Source of the DNA: Sulfurimonas marina
GTDB lineage: Bacteria > Campylobacterota > Campylobacteria > Campylobacterales > Sulfurimonadaceae
Direction: 5' to 3'
DNA: 64,000 bases
Assembly: GCF_014905095.1 (NCBI RefSeq)
Contig: NZ_CP041165.1
Coordinates: 620,001 to 684,000 of the forward strand
The first letter of the stretch is position 1. Every line of letters begins with the position of its first letter. Position numbers and translations under genes: made by a program. Shown here in pieces: positions 17,670-26,256 of this stretch. The notes beneath the pieces were generated by a model. It saw only the letters and a list, made by a program, of their open reading frames with translations, searched no databases and was not told the DNA's origin.

Positions 17670-18702
17670 CGTCAATAGATAGGTTTTCAATATCTATTGT
17701 TTTATTTTCTTCACCTAAAGCACCGTACACTTCTACACTTGTTTTATTGAAAAATGCAAGTACTTTTGCTTGTGCGGCAACTGCAAGGTGCATAGGTCCT
17801 GTATCTGCACTTACATAAAGATTACATTTTTGAAAGAATGCACCTAGTACTCTTAGATCCCTATTCCCATAAGCTAGAACTTTGTCATTGAGTTTTTCAG
17901 GAATATCTGGTGAAAGAATATCTATAAATGTGATGTTGTTGTCAAGTTCTGATACTTTATCAATCCACTCACTCCACCAAGCATCACTGATTTTTTTATC
18001 AAATCTTGCATTTCTAAAAATTGTAATGATTTTTCTATCTTTTGCAATATTATTTTCTTGCAAAAGTGTTTGAAGATCATTGTCTGCTAGATTGAGCTCA
18101 TTTTCTGTCAGCTTGATATCCAGATTTGGTTGAAGAGTTGGAATAGGAATATTAAAAAAGCGTAAAAACTCTAAAGTTTCTAAGCCCATATGTTTATAAG
18201 CTTTTTCTCCTCTTTCTTGGACGTGTGTAAAGTCAGCCCAGAGTTTATCACTGTAAAAACTTGCCTTTGCTTTTGATTTGACAAGGGCTGAAACGATTTG
18301 AGAACTTGTTGAGCCCCCTGAAATATTTAAAGTGATATCGTAGTTTTTTTTACGTGTTTGTTTGATGTATCTAAACAGCTCTAATGGATGTAGTAAGAGT
18401 TTTCTTGGAATATCGATCACCTGATCTACATTAGGAAGTGGTTCAAGAATTTTACCTGCAAGTTTCATCCCTACGATAATATCTATTTTTGCATCTGGAA
18501 TTTGTTTATTAAGCTCATTGATTAAAGGTGTTAAAAACAGAAGATTACCGATACGGTAGTTTGGACGGATGATCAAAATATTTTTGATTTCATCTTTATT
18601 TACAGTTGTCTGTTGGTTTTTCTTTGAGGAAAAGAGTGATAAGAAACCGTTGAGAATACTTGAGATTTTCTTTCTTATTATTACGTGTAAAGGGTATTTC
18701 AT
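17638..18702 (-). CDS. Glycosyltransferase family 9 protein (heptosyltransferase-like)
   Basis: A 354-residue GT-B enzyme of the ADP-heptose:LPS heptosyltransferase family. The N-terminal block IKNILIIRPNYRIGNLLFLTPLINEL and the C-terminal YVSADTGPMHLAVAAQAKVLAFF are the two family hallmarks (the DTGPMH motif contacts the donor). It probably adds a sugar to the lipopolysaccharide core. Convergent transcription separates it from the gtr cassette. A TATAAT hexamer on its strand at 18726-18721 is a likely -10 element; no strong ribosome-binding site precedes the ATG. Confidence 0.87.
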   Translation of the reverse strand: MKYPLHVIIRKKISSILNGFLSLFSSKKNQQTTVNKDEIKNILIIRPNYRIGNLLFLTPLINELNKQIPDAKIDIIVGMKLAGKILEPLPNVDQVIDIPRKLLLHPLELFRYIKQTRKKNYDITLNISGGSTSSQIVSALVKSKAKASFYSDKLWADFTHVQERGEKAYKHMGLETLEFLRFFNIPIPTLQPNLDIKLTENELNLADNDLQTLLQENNIAKDRKIITIFRNARFDKKISDAWWSEWIDKVSELDNNITFIDILSPDIPEKLNDKVLAYGNRDLRVLGAFFQKCNLYVSADTGPMHLAVAAQAKVLAFFNKTSVEVYGALGEENKTIDIENLSIDDVAKITKDFL

Positions 18703-18789
18703 AGTTCGCTTTTTTGTGCAATTATAACAAATTAACTTTTAACTTGGATAGTTAGTGTAAAATATCGTTATTAGTTACGGAGAAAATAT

Positions 18790-20502
18790 TTGAAAGAGAT
18801 TATTAAAAGATTTTGGCCCTATATAAAAGAGTATAAATTTCATTATATTATGGTGTTTTTTGCAGGATTGTTGATTATTGGTGCAACTGCTGGAAATGCA
18901 CATATTATGAAACCTTTAATGGATGATATGTTTATTGAGAAAAAAGAGGAGATGCTTTATCTTATTCCTCTTGGACTTATAGGAATTTATCTTACAAAAG
19001 CGGTTGGAAAATATATTCAAACTGTATTTATGGAGTATATCGGGCAAAGTATCATCACGCGATTCCGTGAGATCCTTTTAGAGAAGATGATATCTATGGA
19101 TATGGCATATCTCTATCGAAATAGAAGCGGTGAACTAATCTCTAGAATTACCAATGATATTGCCCGTATTCAATTCTTTGTCTCCAATATGCTACCTGAT
19201 ATGTTCCGTGATCTTTTAGCTGTGATCGCACTTGTTGGCTATGTGATATGGCTAAATCCTATGCTCGCATTTTATGCACTTGTAGTTGTCCCGGTTGTTA
19301 TTCTTCCTATTATGTCACTCGCTAAAAAACTTAAAAAGTATTCTCACCGTTCACAGGCAAAAAATGCCGACGTAGTAACTCGTTTAACAGAGGTTTTTAA
19401 TAACTCTGAAGTGATTAAAGCAAATGCAACGGAGAAATTTGAAGTGGGGCGTTTTAGTGAACATAACTGGCAGTTTTTTAAGATCAATATGAAAGCTATT
19501 TATGTCGGTGCAATAGTCTCACCTATTTTAGAAATTGTCGGTGTTTGTGGACTAGCGGCAGTTATTTATATCGGTGGACGTGAAGTGTATGATGGCAATA
19601 TGACAGTAGGGGAGTTTACTGCATTTATCACTGCTATTATTTTAGTATTTGAACCGATCCGCAAACTTGGTGGGACCTATTCGAAGATTCAGGATGCACT
19701 AGCGGCAAGTGAGCGTGTTTTTGAGGTATTGGATGAAGATACTAAAATTGTAAACGGTACAAAAATCTTAGAAGATGATATCCATACGGTTGAATTTAAA
19801 GATGTTTCACTTATGTATGAGGGCTCTTATGCACTTGATAGTGTCAATATTACGATCAAAGAGGGTGAAAACATTGCTCTTGTAGGTGACAGCGGTGGCG
19901 GAAAATCTACTTTTATCTCTATGCTGCTCCGTTTTTACGATCCGGATAACGGTATTGTAAAAATTAATGGTGAAGATATTAAAAACTATGATCTGAAATC
20001 TTTAAAACACCACATATCTTTTGTAACTCAAAGAATCTATATTTTTCAAGACAGCTTAGCGGCAAATGTTGCTTACGGTGAAGAAAATATCGATGAGAAA
20101 AAAGTTTTAAAAGCGTTAGAATTAGCTGATGCTCTTACTTTTGTAAATGAGCTTGAAGATGGGATACACACTATGATGAGTGAAGCTGGAACTAACCTTT
20201 CTGGTGGACAGCGTCAGCGTATAGCGATAGCTCGTGCAATCTATAAACATTCATCTTTAATTCTTTTCGATGAAGCAACATCGGCACTTGATAATGAAAC
20301 GGAAAAAAGAATTCAAGCTGCACTGAATGAGTATACGAAAGATAAAATTACGATCACAATTGCTCACAGACTCTCTACAATTGAGCATGCCGATAAAATT
20401 TTAGTGATGCAAAAAGGAAAAATTGTAGCGCACGGTACACATCAGGAACTTTTAGAAAACTCAGATGTTTATCAGAGGTTGTCTGGAGAGATGAAACAGT
20501 AG
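18790..20502 (+). CDS. msbA: MsbA-type lipid A / lipid-linked export ABC transporter
   Basis: A 570-residue half-transporter: six membrane helices in the first 300 residues, then an ABC domain with Walker A GDSGGGKST, signature LSGGQRQRIAIARAI and Walker B LILFDEATSALD. Domain order and length fit MsbA, which flips lipid A-core across the inner membrane. The start is TTG at 18790 with CGGAG at 18778-18782; TAAAAT at 18758-18763 is a candidate -10. Its closeness to glycan genes fits an envelope role, although related lipid-linked glycan flippases cannot be excluded. Confidence 0.88.
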   Translation: MKEIIKRFWPYIKEYKFHYIMVFFAGLLIIGATAGNAHIMKPLMDDMFIEKKEEMLYLIPLGLIGIYLTKAVGKYIQTVFMEYIGQSIITRFREILLEKMISMDMAYLYRNRSGELISRITNDIARIQFFVSNMLPDMFRDLLAVIALVGYVIWLNPMLAFYALVVVPVVILPIMSLAKKLKKYSHRSQAKNADVVTRLTEVFNNSEVIKANATEKFEVGRFSEHNWQFFKINMKAIYVGAIVSPILEIVGVCGLAAVIYIGGREVYDGNMTVGEFTAFITAIILVFEPIRKLGGTYSKIQDALAASERVFEVLDEDTKIVNGTKILEDDIHTVEFKDVSLMYEGSYALDSVNITIKEGENIALVGDSGGGKSTFISMLLRFYDPDNGIVKINGEDIKNYDLKSLKHHISFVTQRIYIFQDSLAANVAYGEENIDEKKVLKALELADALTFVNELEDGIHTMMSEAGTNLSGGQRQRIAIARAIYKHSSLILFDEATSALDNETEKRIQAALNEYTKDKITITIAHRLSTIEHADKILVMQKGKIVAHGTHQELLENSDVYQRLSGEMKQ

Positions 20503-20511
20503 TTAATAAAT

Positions 20512-20532
20512 ATATACTTTATATGTTTTTTT
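20512..20532 (+). terminator. Short A/T hairpin with T-tract after msbA
   Basis: ATATA (20512-20516), loop CTT, TATAT (20520-20524), then G and seven T (20526-20532). The stem is weak but the T-tract makes it a plausible factor-independent terminator. It lies directly upstream of the next gene's -10 element. Confidence 0.5.
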
Positions 20533-20534
20533 GC

Positions 20535-20540
20535 TATAAT
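20535..20540 (+). promoter_or_regulatory. Candidate -10 element (TATAAT) for the HD-GYP regulator
   Basis: A consensus TATAAT preceded by a T-rich run, as in Campylobacterota sigma-70 promoters. It lies 24 bases before the chosen ATG at 20564 and only 8 bases before the in-frame ATG at 20543, which supports the downstream start. Confidence 0.55.
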
Positions 20541-20563
20541 TTATGGCAATAAGAGGTGATCTA

Positions 20564-21613
20564 ATGGAGTTAGTTTATAATATTTTAATTGTAGACGATA
20601 TCAGCGATAATATTAAAGTAGCTATGAATATTCTCAAAGAGAATAACTATAATTTCTCCTTCGCTCTAAATGGCAAAGAAGCTTTGGATGTTGTAACAAC
20701 TAAAAAGTTTGACCTTATTTTGTTAGATATTATGATGCCTGAAATGAATGGATATGAAGTATGTAAACAATTAAAGGCTGATCCTCGTACACAAGATATT
20801 CCCGTTATCTTTCTTACTGCAAAAGCTGATGTCGATTCTATTACTGAAGGGCTAAAACTCGGTGCTGTAGATTATATTACAAAACCTTTCCATTCAGAAG
20901 AACTAATCGCAAGAGTTACAACCCATTTAGAGTTGTATCATGCAAAAGAAGTTTTAAAACAAAATAACCTTGACCTTAACGTAAAAATTGTAGAACGTGA
21001 AAAAAGATATTTGAGTGAACTTGAACAAACACAAAAAGAGATAATCTATCTTTTAACGGAACTCATGGAATCAACTTCAGATGAAACAGGAAGGCACATT
21101 AAAAGAGTTGCAGATGCTTCAAAACTTTTAGCAACGCTTCACGGTGCACTCAGTGAAGAGGAGATAAATGATGTTTACTTCGCTTCACCGCTTCACGATA
21201 TCGGAAAAGTAACTATCCCCCATGAAGTATTGAATAAGCCTGGTCGTTACACTGAAGAAGAGTTTAAAATTATGCAGGAACACACCACGAATGCGCATAA
21301 ATTTTTACAACATTCTCAAAGAAGATTGATCAAAGCAGGGGACATTATTGCCCACCAACACCATGAAAAATGGGATGGAACAGGGTATCCCCAAGGTCTT
21401 GTAGGGGAGAAAATTCATATCTATGCAAGGATTGTTGCTATTGCCGATGTATTGGATGCTTTGACACATAAGCGGGTTTACAAAGATGCCTGGAGTTTTG
21501 AAGAGGTAGTTAAATATATTACAGATCGTAAAGGAAAACAGTTTGATCCGTATCTGACCGAACTGTTTGAAAATAACATAGAAAGTTTCAGAGCAATTGT
21601 AGAAGAAGAGTAA
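20564..21613 (+). CDS. Response regulator with HD-GYP c-di-GMP phosphodiesterase domain
   Basis: About 349 residues from ATG 20564, chosen over an in-frame ATG at 20543 because AAGAGGTGA (20551-20559) is correctly spaced for it. Residues of about 5-120 are a receiver (NILIVDDISDN, LILLDIMMPEMNG with the phospho-accepting Asp, KPF Lys). A short coiled linker leads to an HD-GYP domain with the His-Asp pair in SPLHDIGKVTIP (H211/D212) and HHEKWDGTGYPQG. It should hydrolyse c-di-GMP under phosphorylation control. The next gene, a hybrid kinase, starts inside its stop codon (TAATG), so the two are a likely partner pair. Confidence 0.92.
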   Translation: MELVYNILIVDDISDNIKVAMNILKENNYNFSFALNGKEALDVVTTKKFDLILLDIMMPEMNGYEVCKQLKADPRTQDIPVIFLTAKADVDSITEGLKLGAVDYITKPFHSEELIARVTTHLELYHAKEVLKQNNLDLNVKIVEREKRYLSELEQTQKEIIYLLTELMESTSDETGRHIKRVADASKLLATLHGALSEEEINDVYFASPLHDIGKVTIPHEVLNKPGRYTEEEFKIMQEHTTNAHKFLQHSQRRLIKAGDIIAHQHHEKWDGTGYPQGLVGEKIHIYARIVAIADVLDALTHKRVYKDAWSFEEVVKYITDRKGKQFDPYLTELFENNIESFRAIVEEE

Positions 21614-24600
21614 TGAAGCTGTTCTTTCAAATTTACATTCTGTTTGTTGTATTATCTACACAAATATGGGCTAATGTAGTTTTTACCCAAGAAGAGAAAG
21701 AGTATATAAAAGAACATCCGATCGTAATATTGGGGAGTGATTATAGATGGCCCCCTTTTGATTTTGTTGATGCACACAATCGGCATAGCGGTTTATCTGA
21801 AGACTTTATTCGTCTGATAGAGAAGAAAAGCGGTTTAAAGTTTCGTATAAAGTCTGAGGTATGGGCAAAAACACTTCAAAATGCAAAAGAAAAAAAATAT
21901 GATGGACTTGTATGTGCCGTAAAAACAGAAGATAGAAAAAAGTATTTTAAATTTACAACACCCTATTTGAATGTACCTATGGTTGTTATTACACAGAACG
22001 GTAAAAATATCCATACGATTAAGGACCTTAAAGGAAAAACAGTCTCGATAAATAGATCTTCTTATATACATGAATGGCTACAAGAAAAATATCCGCAAAT
22101 TAAAATTATTCCATCCTCTTCAAATGAGGAGTCCTTAGAATGGGTTTCACTAGGTAAAGCTGATGCTTATATAGGTAATCTTGCAGTTGGAACTTACATA
22201 ATCAATAAAAATATTTTAAACAATTTACACATTGTCGAGAAGCTCAAAGAGTTTAGTACTTCTGTAAGTATTGCTATTGATAAAGACAACGTAACCTTGT
22301 TTAACATTATCCAAAAATCTGTTGCAGATGTAGAAGAAAATGAGATGCAGGCTATAAAATCAAAATGGAGCAAAAGTGCTGATTTTACGGGAAGAAGTTT
22401 ACTGAACTTAACAAAAAAAGAACAAGCATGGATCAAAGAGCACAGTACTATCCATTATGTAATTGATAATTTTTGGGAACCTGTAGAGTTTCTTTCAAAA
22501 AATGATCAAAAATATTCAGGGATAGCAAGTAGTTATATGGAACTAATCGTACAAAAAACAGGTTTAAATTTTGTTAGAATCCCTACAAAAGAGTGGTCAC
22601 AAAGTGTTGAGGCTATCAACTCAAGAAAAGCTGATCTCTACACATGTGTAGCCAAAACACCTTCAAGAGAAAAGGTAGTAAACTTTACAAAGCCTTATAT
22701 CGATATGCCTTTGGTTTTTGTAGCAAAGCAAAATAGTGAGTTTATTACGGATATACAGCAGTTAAACGATAAAAAAGTTGTTCTGGTGAAAGGGTATGCC
22801 ATAAATGAACTTTTGAGAAAAGAACATCCCCAGATCACCTATGTTGAGGTTGATAATCTTACACAAGCTTTTAAAGCCATTGTAAACTCTAAAGCAAATG
22901 TCTATATCGATCTCTTGCCCATAGCAAGCAACTATATACAAAAAAAAGGTTTTTCAAACTTAAAAATATCAGGGATTACTCCGTACAATCTTAAGTTCCG
23001 TATGGCTTTACGAAATGACTGGGATCCTTTAGGAATAGAGATCTTTAATAAGGCAATAGACTCTATTACACCTGAAGAGAAAAACAGAATATATAACAAA
23101 TGGGTAGATGTAAAGTATGATAAACAGATCGATTATACCACTATTTTAGAGATAGTCGGAGTTCTGTTAGTTCTGATCCTTGCATCATTGTTTTGGAATA
23201 GAAAGCTCTCTTTGGAGGTAGGAAAGAGAAGAGAAGCACAAGAGAAGTTAAAAGAACTCAATAAAAAACTGATAGAAGCGATGAATGAAGCAAATAGTGC
23301 AAATGAAGCAAAATCGAGTTTTCTCTCAAACATGAGTCATGAGATCCGAACTCCAATGAACTCTATCTTAGGTTTTACTGAACTTTTAGATGAGCAGATC
23401 GAAGATAAAAAACTAAAATCATTTATTAAAACAATCCGTACATCTGGACAAACTTTACTGGTACTCATTAACGATATTTTAGACCTCTCGAAAATAGAGT
23501 CTGGGAAAATGGAGATTGTAAAGAAAAAAACAGATCTGCATCAAGTGCTACAAGAGAGTGTGGGGCTTTTCAGATTACAGGCGGAACAAAAGGGACTCGC
23601 TCTAGAGCTTCAGCTAGAGAAAGAGTTTCCTGAAGCACTTATAGTTGATGGAGTCCGTTTAAAGCAGGTTCTAATCAATTTGCTCGGAAATGCTATGAAG
23701 TTTACCGATAATGGCTTTGTAAAAGTAAATGCAGATGTAGAGCCAGTAGAGGGACATTTAAGTAAAATTAATCTTATTATTCGAGTGAGTGATAGTGGAG
23801 TTGGCATTAAAAAAGAGGCTCAGGAAAAGATCTTCAATCTGTTTGAACAGCAGGAGAATCAAGATGTTAAAAAGTACGGTGGTACCGGATTAGGTCTTTC
23901 CATTTGTAGAAAACTTGCACTTTTAATGGATGGAACTTTAGAGGTTGAGAGTGAAGTTGGCAAAGGCTCAACTTTTATTTTGATACTAAAAAACATTCCA
24001 ATTGCATCTATGGGAAATGAAGAACTTGAAGATGAAGAAGATTTAAATATAGGTAATATTGAGTTTAATGAAGCGACAATATTAGTTGCCGATGACGTAG
24101 CCGAAAACAGACTGCTGGTAAAAGAGAGTTTCTCAGGGACTAAGATTAAGATAGTTGAAGCAGTTGATGGTGAAGATGCCTTGCAAAAAGTAAAAGAGAA
24201 TAAAATCGATTTAATTTTTATGGATATTCGCATGCCGAAACTTGACGGCTACAGCGCTACACGGATGATCAAAGAGGAGTTTGATATTCCAGTTGTCGCA
24301 CTCACTGCATCTATTATGCAAAGTGATATAGAGAAATTAAAAGAGCAGCGTTTCGATGATTATTTAAGAAAACCGGTAGCAAAAAAAGAGCTATATTTGG
24401 TAGTTTCTAAATATTTGAGTCATACGAATCAACTTTCAAAAGAAAAAGAGATAGAGGTTTCTTCATCGCAAAATGAGCAGGAGATCGCAAGTTTTATTAA
24501 AAAAGTTCCTAAAGAAGTTATAAAGTTATTTGAAGATGCAAAAACTACAAACGACCTCTCTTTAATAGAAAGTTTTGCTAAGCGTTTAGAGGAGGAAGCA

Positions 24601-24723
24601 CATAAACTTGAAATGAGTTTTATGGAAGAGTTTGCAAAAGATTTACGTGAAAAAGTTGAGTTGTTTGAGATCGAAGAGTTAAAGCAGATGATGCAGCAAT
24701 TTGAGAAGATTATAGAAGGGTAG
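21613..24723 (+). CDS. Hybrid histidine kinase with two periplasmic solute-binding sensor domains
   Basis: A 1036-residue protein: signal peptide (about 1-20), two tandem SBP_bac_3-type (PBPb) domains (about 28-260 and 268-500; both open with a PIVILGSDYRWPPFDF- or HSTIHYVIDNFWEPVEF-type strand), one membrane helix (about 510-530), a HisKA domain with H576 in SNMSHEIRTPMN, an HATPase_c domain (DSGVGIKKEA, GGTGLGLSI), and a receiver with D871 in IFMDIRMPKLDG. The last 100 residues are helical and Glu-rich but lack a clear Hpt His. It is EvgS/BvgS-like in layout, so it probably senses a small ligand in the periplasm and signals to the HD-GYP regulator it overlaps by one base. Confidence 0.92.
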   Translation: MKLFFQIYILFVVLSTQIWANVVFTQEEKEYIKEHPIVILGSDYRWPPFDFVDAHNRHSGLSEDFIRLIEKKSGLKFRIKSEVWAKTLQNAKEKKYDGLVCAVKTEDRKKYFKFTTPYLNVPMVVITQNGKNIHTIKDLKGKTVSINRSSYIHEWLQEKYPQIKIIPSSSNEESLEWVSLGKADAYIGNLAVGTYIINKNILNNLHIVEKLKEFSTSVSIAIDKDNVTLFNIIQKSVADVEENEMQAIKSKWSKSADFTGRSLLNLTKKEQAWIKEHSTIHYVIDNFWEPVEFLSKNDQKYSGIASSYMELIVQKTGLNFVRIPTKEWSQSVEAINSRKADLYTCVAKTPSREKVVNFTKPYIDMPLVFVAKQNSEFITDIQQLNDKKVVLVKGYAINELLRKEHPQITYVEVDNLTQAFKAIVNSKANVYIDLLPIASNYIQKKGFSNLKISGITPYNLKFRMALRNDWDPLGIEIFNKAIDSITPEEKNRIYNKWVDVKYDKQIDYTTILEIVGVLLVLILASLFWNRKLSLEVGKRREAQEKLKELNKKLIEAMNEANSANEAKSSFLSNMSHEIRTPMNSILGFTELLDEQIEDKKLKSFIKTIRTSGQTLLVLINDILDLSKIESGKMEIVKKKTDLHQVLQESVGLFRLQAEQKGLALELQLEKEFPEALIVDGVRLKQVLINLLGNAMKFTDNGFVKVNADVEPVEGHLSKINLIIRVSDSGVGIKKEAQEKIFNLFEQQENQDVKKYGGTGLGLSICRKLALLMDGTLEVESEVGKGSTFILILKNIPIASMGNEELEDEEDLNIGNIEFNEATILVADDVAENRLLVKESFSGTKIKIVEAVDGEDALQKVKENKIDLIFMDIRMPKLDGYSATRMIKEEFDIPVVALTASIMQSDIEKLKEQRFDDYLRKPVAKKELYLVVSKYLSHTNQLSKEKEIEVSSSQNEQEIASFIKKVPKEVIKLFEDAKTTNDLSLIESFAKRLEEEAHKLEMSFMEEFAKDLREKVELFEIEELKQMMQQFEKIIEG

Positions 24724-24732
24724 AGTTTTATT

Positions 24733-24755
24733 TAATAGGTTTATTAGTCTTTTTT
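24733..24755 (+). terminator. Weak A/T hairpin with T-tract after the hybrid kinase
   Basis: TAATA (24733-24737), loop GGTT, TATTA (24742-24746), then GTCTTTTTT. It lies ten bases after the kinase stop. The stem is all A/T, so efficiency is doubtful. Confidence 0.4.
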
Positions 24756-24787
24756 GGAGATAATCGCGGATAAATTACCGTTTTCGA

Positions 24788-24844
24788 AAGGCAAAAATAA
24801 GAGGACAAATCCTCCCTGCGGTCTGAGCCTCTTATTTTTACCTT
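24788..24844. promoter_or_regulatory. Long inverted repeat with an alternative inner hairpin upstream of hemN
   Basis: Arms of 17 bases (24788-24804 and 24828-24844) pair with a single C/A mismatch. The 5' arm ends in GAGG, and that segment can instead form a perfect local hairpin, GAGGA-CAAA-TCCTC (24801-24814), so the two structures compete. The element ends 38 bases before the hemN ATG. A possible -10 (TATACA, 24854-24859) lies between it and hemN, so it is either a leader element or a structure upstream of the promoter. A bidirectional terminator is another reading, because the arms contain AAAAATAA and TTATTTTT. Confidence 0.5.
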
Positions 24845-24882
24845 CCAAAAACTTATACAAAGATGAAACTAGAGGGGAAGAA

Positions 24883-26253
24883 ATGTCATTAGACTTTGCA
24901 AAATTTATAAAATACTCAAAACCGGGACCGAGATATACTTCGTATCCGACAGCTTTGGAGTTTAGCGATAGTTTTGGTTACGATGAGTATATTAAAAAGT
25001 TGGAAAATCAAGATGACTCTCGCCCTTTAAGTTTGTACTTCCACCTCCCGTTTTGTAAAAATGCATGTTATTTTTGTGGATGTAATGTTGTCTTTACTTC
25101 TAAAGAGGAGAAGATGCTGCGCTACATCGAGTACTTAAAGCGTGAACTACAGATCCTCTCAAAGCATCTTAATATGAAACGTGAAGTGATTCAGATGCAC
25201 TTTGGAGGCGGTACGCCTACATTTTTCTCTGCGGAACAATTAAAAGTAGTAATCGACGAGATTAAATCATACTTTCCAAATTTTACAGATGATGCCGAGA
25301 TCTCATGTGAGATAGACCCTCGCCATATCGATGAAGATCAGATGCGTGTAATGAGTGAAGCTGGATTTAACCGTGTGAGTTTCGGTATTCAGGATTTCAA
25401 CGAAAAAGTGCAAGTAGCCGTACACCGTGTTCAGCCCTATAATATTACGAAAAATGCAATGGATTTGGCACGTAAATACAATATGGTCTCTGTAAATGTA
25501 GACCTAATCTATGGACTACCTTTTCAAAACTTAGAGACTTTCAAAGAGACATTGGAACTTTCACTTACATTAAATCCGGATAGATTCGCGGTATTTAACT
25601 ATGCTCATGTGCCTTGGCTGAAAAAGACTATGCGTAAAATAGATGAAACGACACTCCCTCAGCCGGATGAAAAACTTCAAATTATGCAATATACGATCGA
25701 TTACCTGACAAGTCACGGCTATAAAATGGTTGGAATGGATCACTTCGCAAAACCTGAAGATGAGCTTTTCCAGGCTATTGAGAAAGGGGAGCTTCATAGA
25801 AACTTCCAGGGCTACACTACTAAAGGTGGGGCAGATTTAATAGGTGTTGGATTAACATCTATCGGTGAAGGGGTTGATTATTACGCACAGAATCATAAAG
25901 ATATGAAACTTTATGAAGAAGCGATCGATGCAGGAAAACTTCCTTTTGAACGCGGTGTAATGTTAAATGAAGATGATATGATCCGCCAGTACGTGATCAT
26001 GGAGCTTATGAGTAACTTTAAACTTGATATAAAACGCTTTGAATCTGAGTTCAATATCAACTTCAAAGAGTATTTTAAAGATGCCTTAGAAGAACTACAA
26101 AGATTTGCTTCTGAAGATCTTATAACGATAGATGATGATAAAATTGCATGTTCTCAAACGGGAACATTACTGATCAGAAATATTGCAATGCCGTTTGATG
26201 CATATATGCATCAACATGCGGGCAGTAAAAAAACTTTTTCAAAAACGGTGTAG
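24883..26253 (+). CDS. hemN: Oxygen-independent coproporphyrinogen III oxidase HemN
   Basis: A 456-residue radical SAM enzyme of haem synthesis. YSKPGPRYTSYPTA at the N-terminus and the Fe-S motif CKNACYFCGCN are specific for HemN. Further blocks are MHFGGGTPTFFS, EIDPRHID and GFNRVSFGIQDFNEKVQ. It oxidatively decarboxylates two propionates of coproporphyrinogen III without oxygen. I chose ATG 24883 because AGAGGGGA (24871-24878) precedes it and the protein then begins normally; an in-frame ATG at 24754 would add 43 residues translated from the inverted repeat. The Fe-S gene follows after three bases. Confidence 0.93.
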   Translation: MSLDFAKFIKYSKPGPRYTSYPTALEFSDSFGYDEYIKKLENQDDSRPLSLYFHLPFCKNACYFCGCNVVFTSKEEKMLRYIEYLKRELQILSKHLNMKREVIQMHFGGGTPTFFSAEQLKVVIDEIKSYFPNFTDDAEISCEIDPRHIDEDQMRVMSEAGFNRVSFGIQDFNEKVQVAVHRVQPYNITKNAMDLARKYNMVSVNVDLIYGLPFQNLETFKETLELSLTLNPDRFAVFNYAHVPWLKKTMRKIDETTLPQPDEKLQIMQYTIDYLTSHGYKMVGMDHFAKPEDELFQAIEKGELHRNFQGYTTKGGADLIGVGLTSIGEGVDYYAQNHKDMKLYEEAIDAGKLPFERGVMLNEDDMIRQYVIMELMSNFKLDIKRFESEFNINFKEYFKDALEELQRFASEDLITIDDDKIACSQTGTLLIRNIAMPFDAYMHQHAGSKKTFSKTV

Positions 26254-26256
26254 AGT

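Noticed and set aside
24754-24882. An upstream in-frame ATG that would lengthen HemN by 43 residues
   Set aside because: The extra part translates the inverted repeat, and a strong ribosome-binding site marks ATG 24883, where normal HemN begins.
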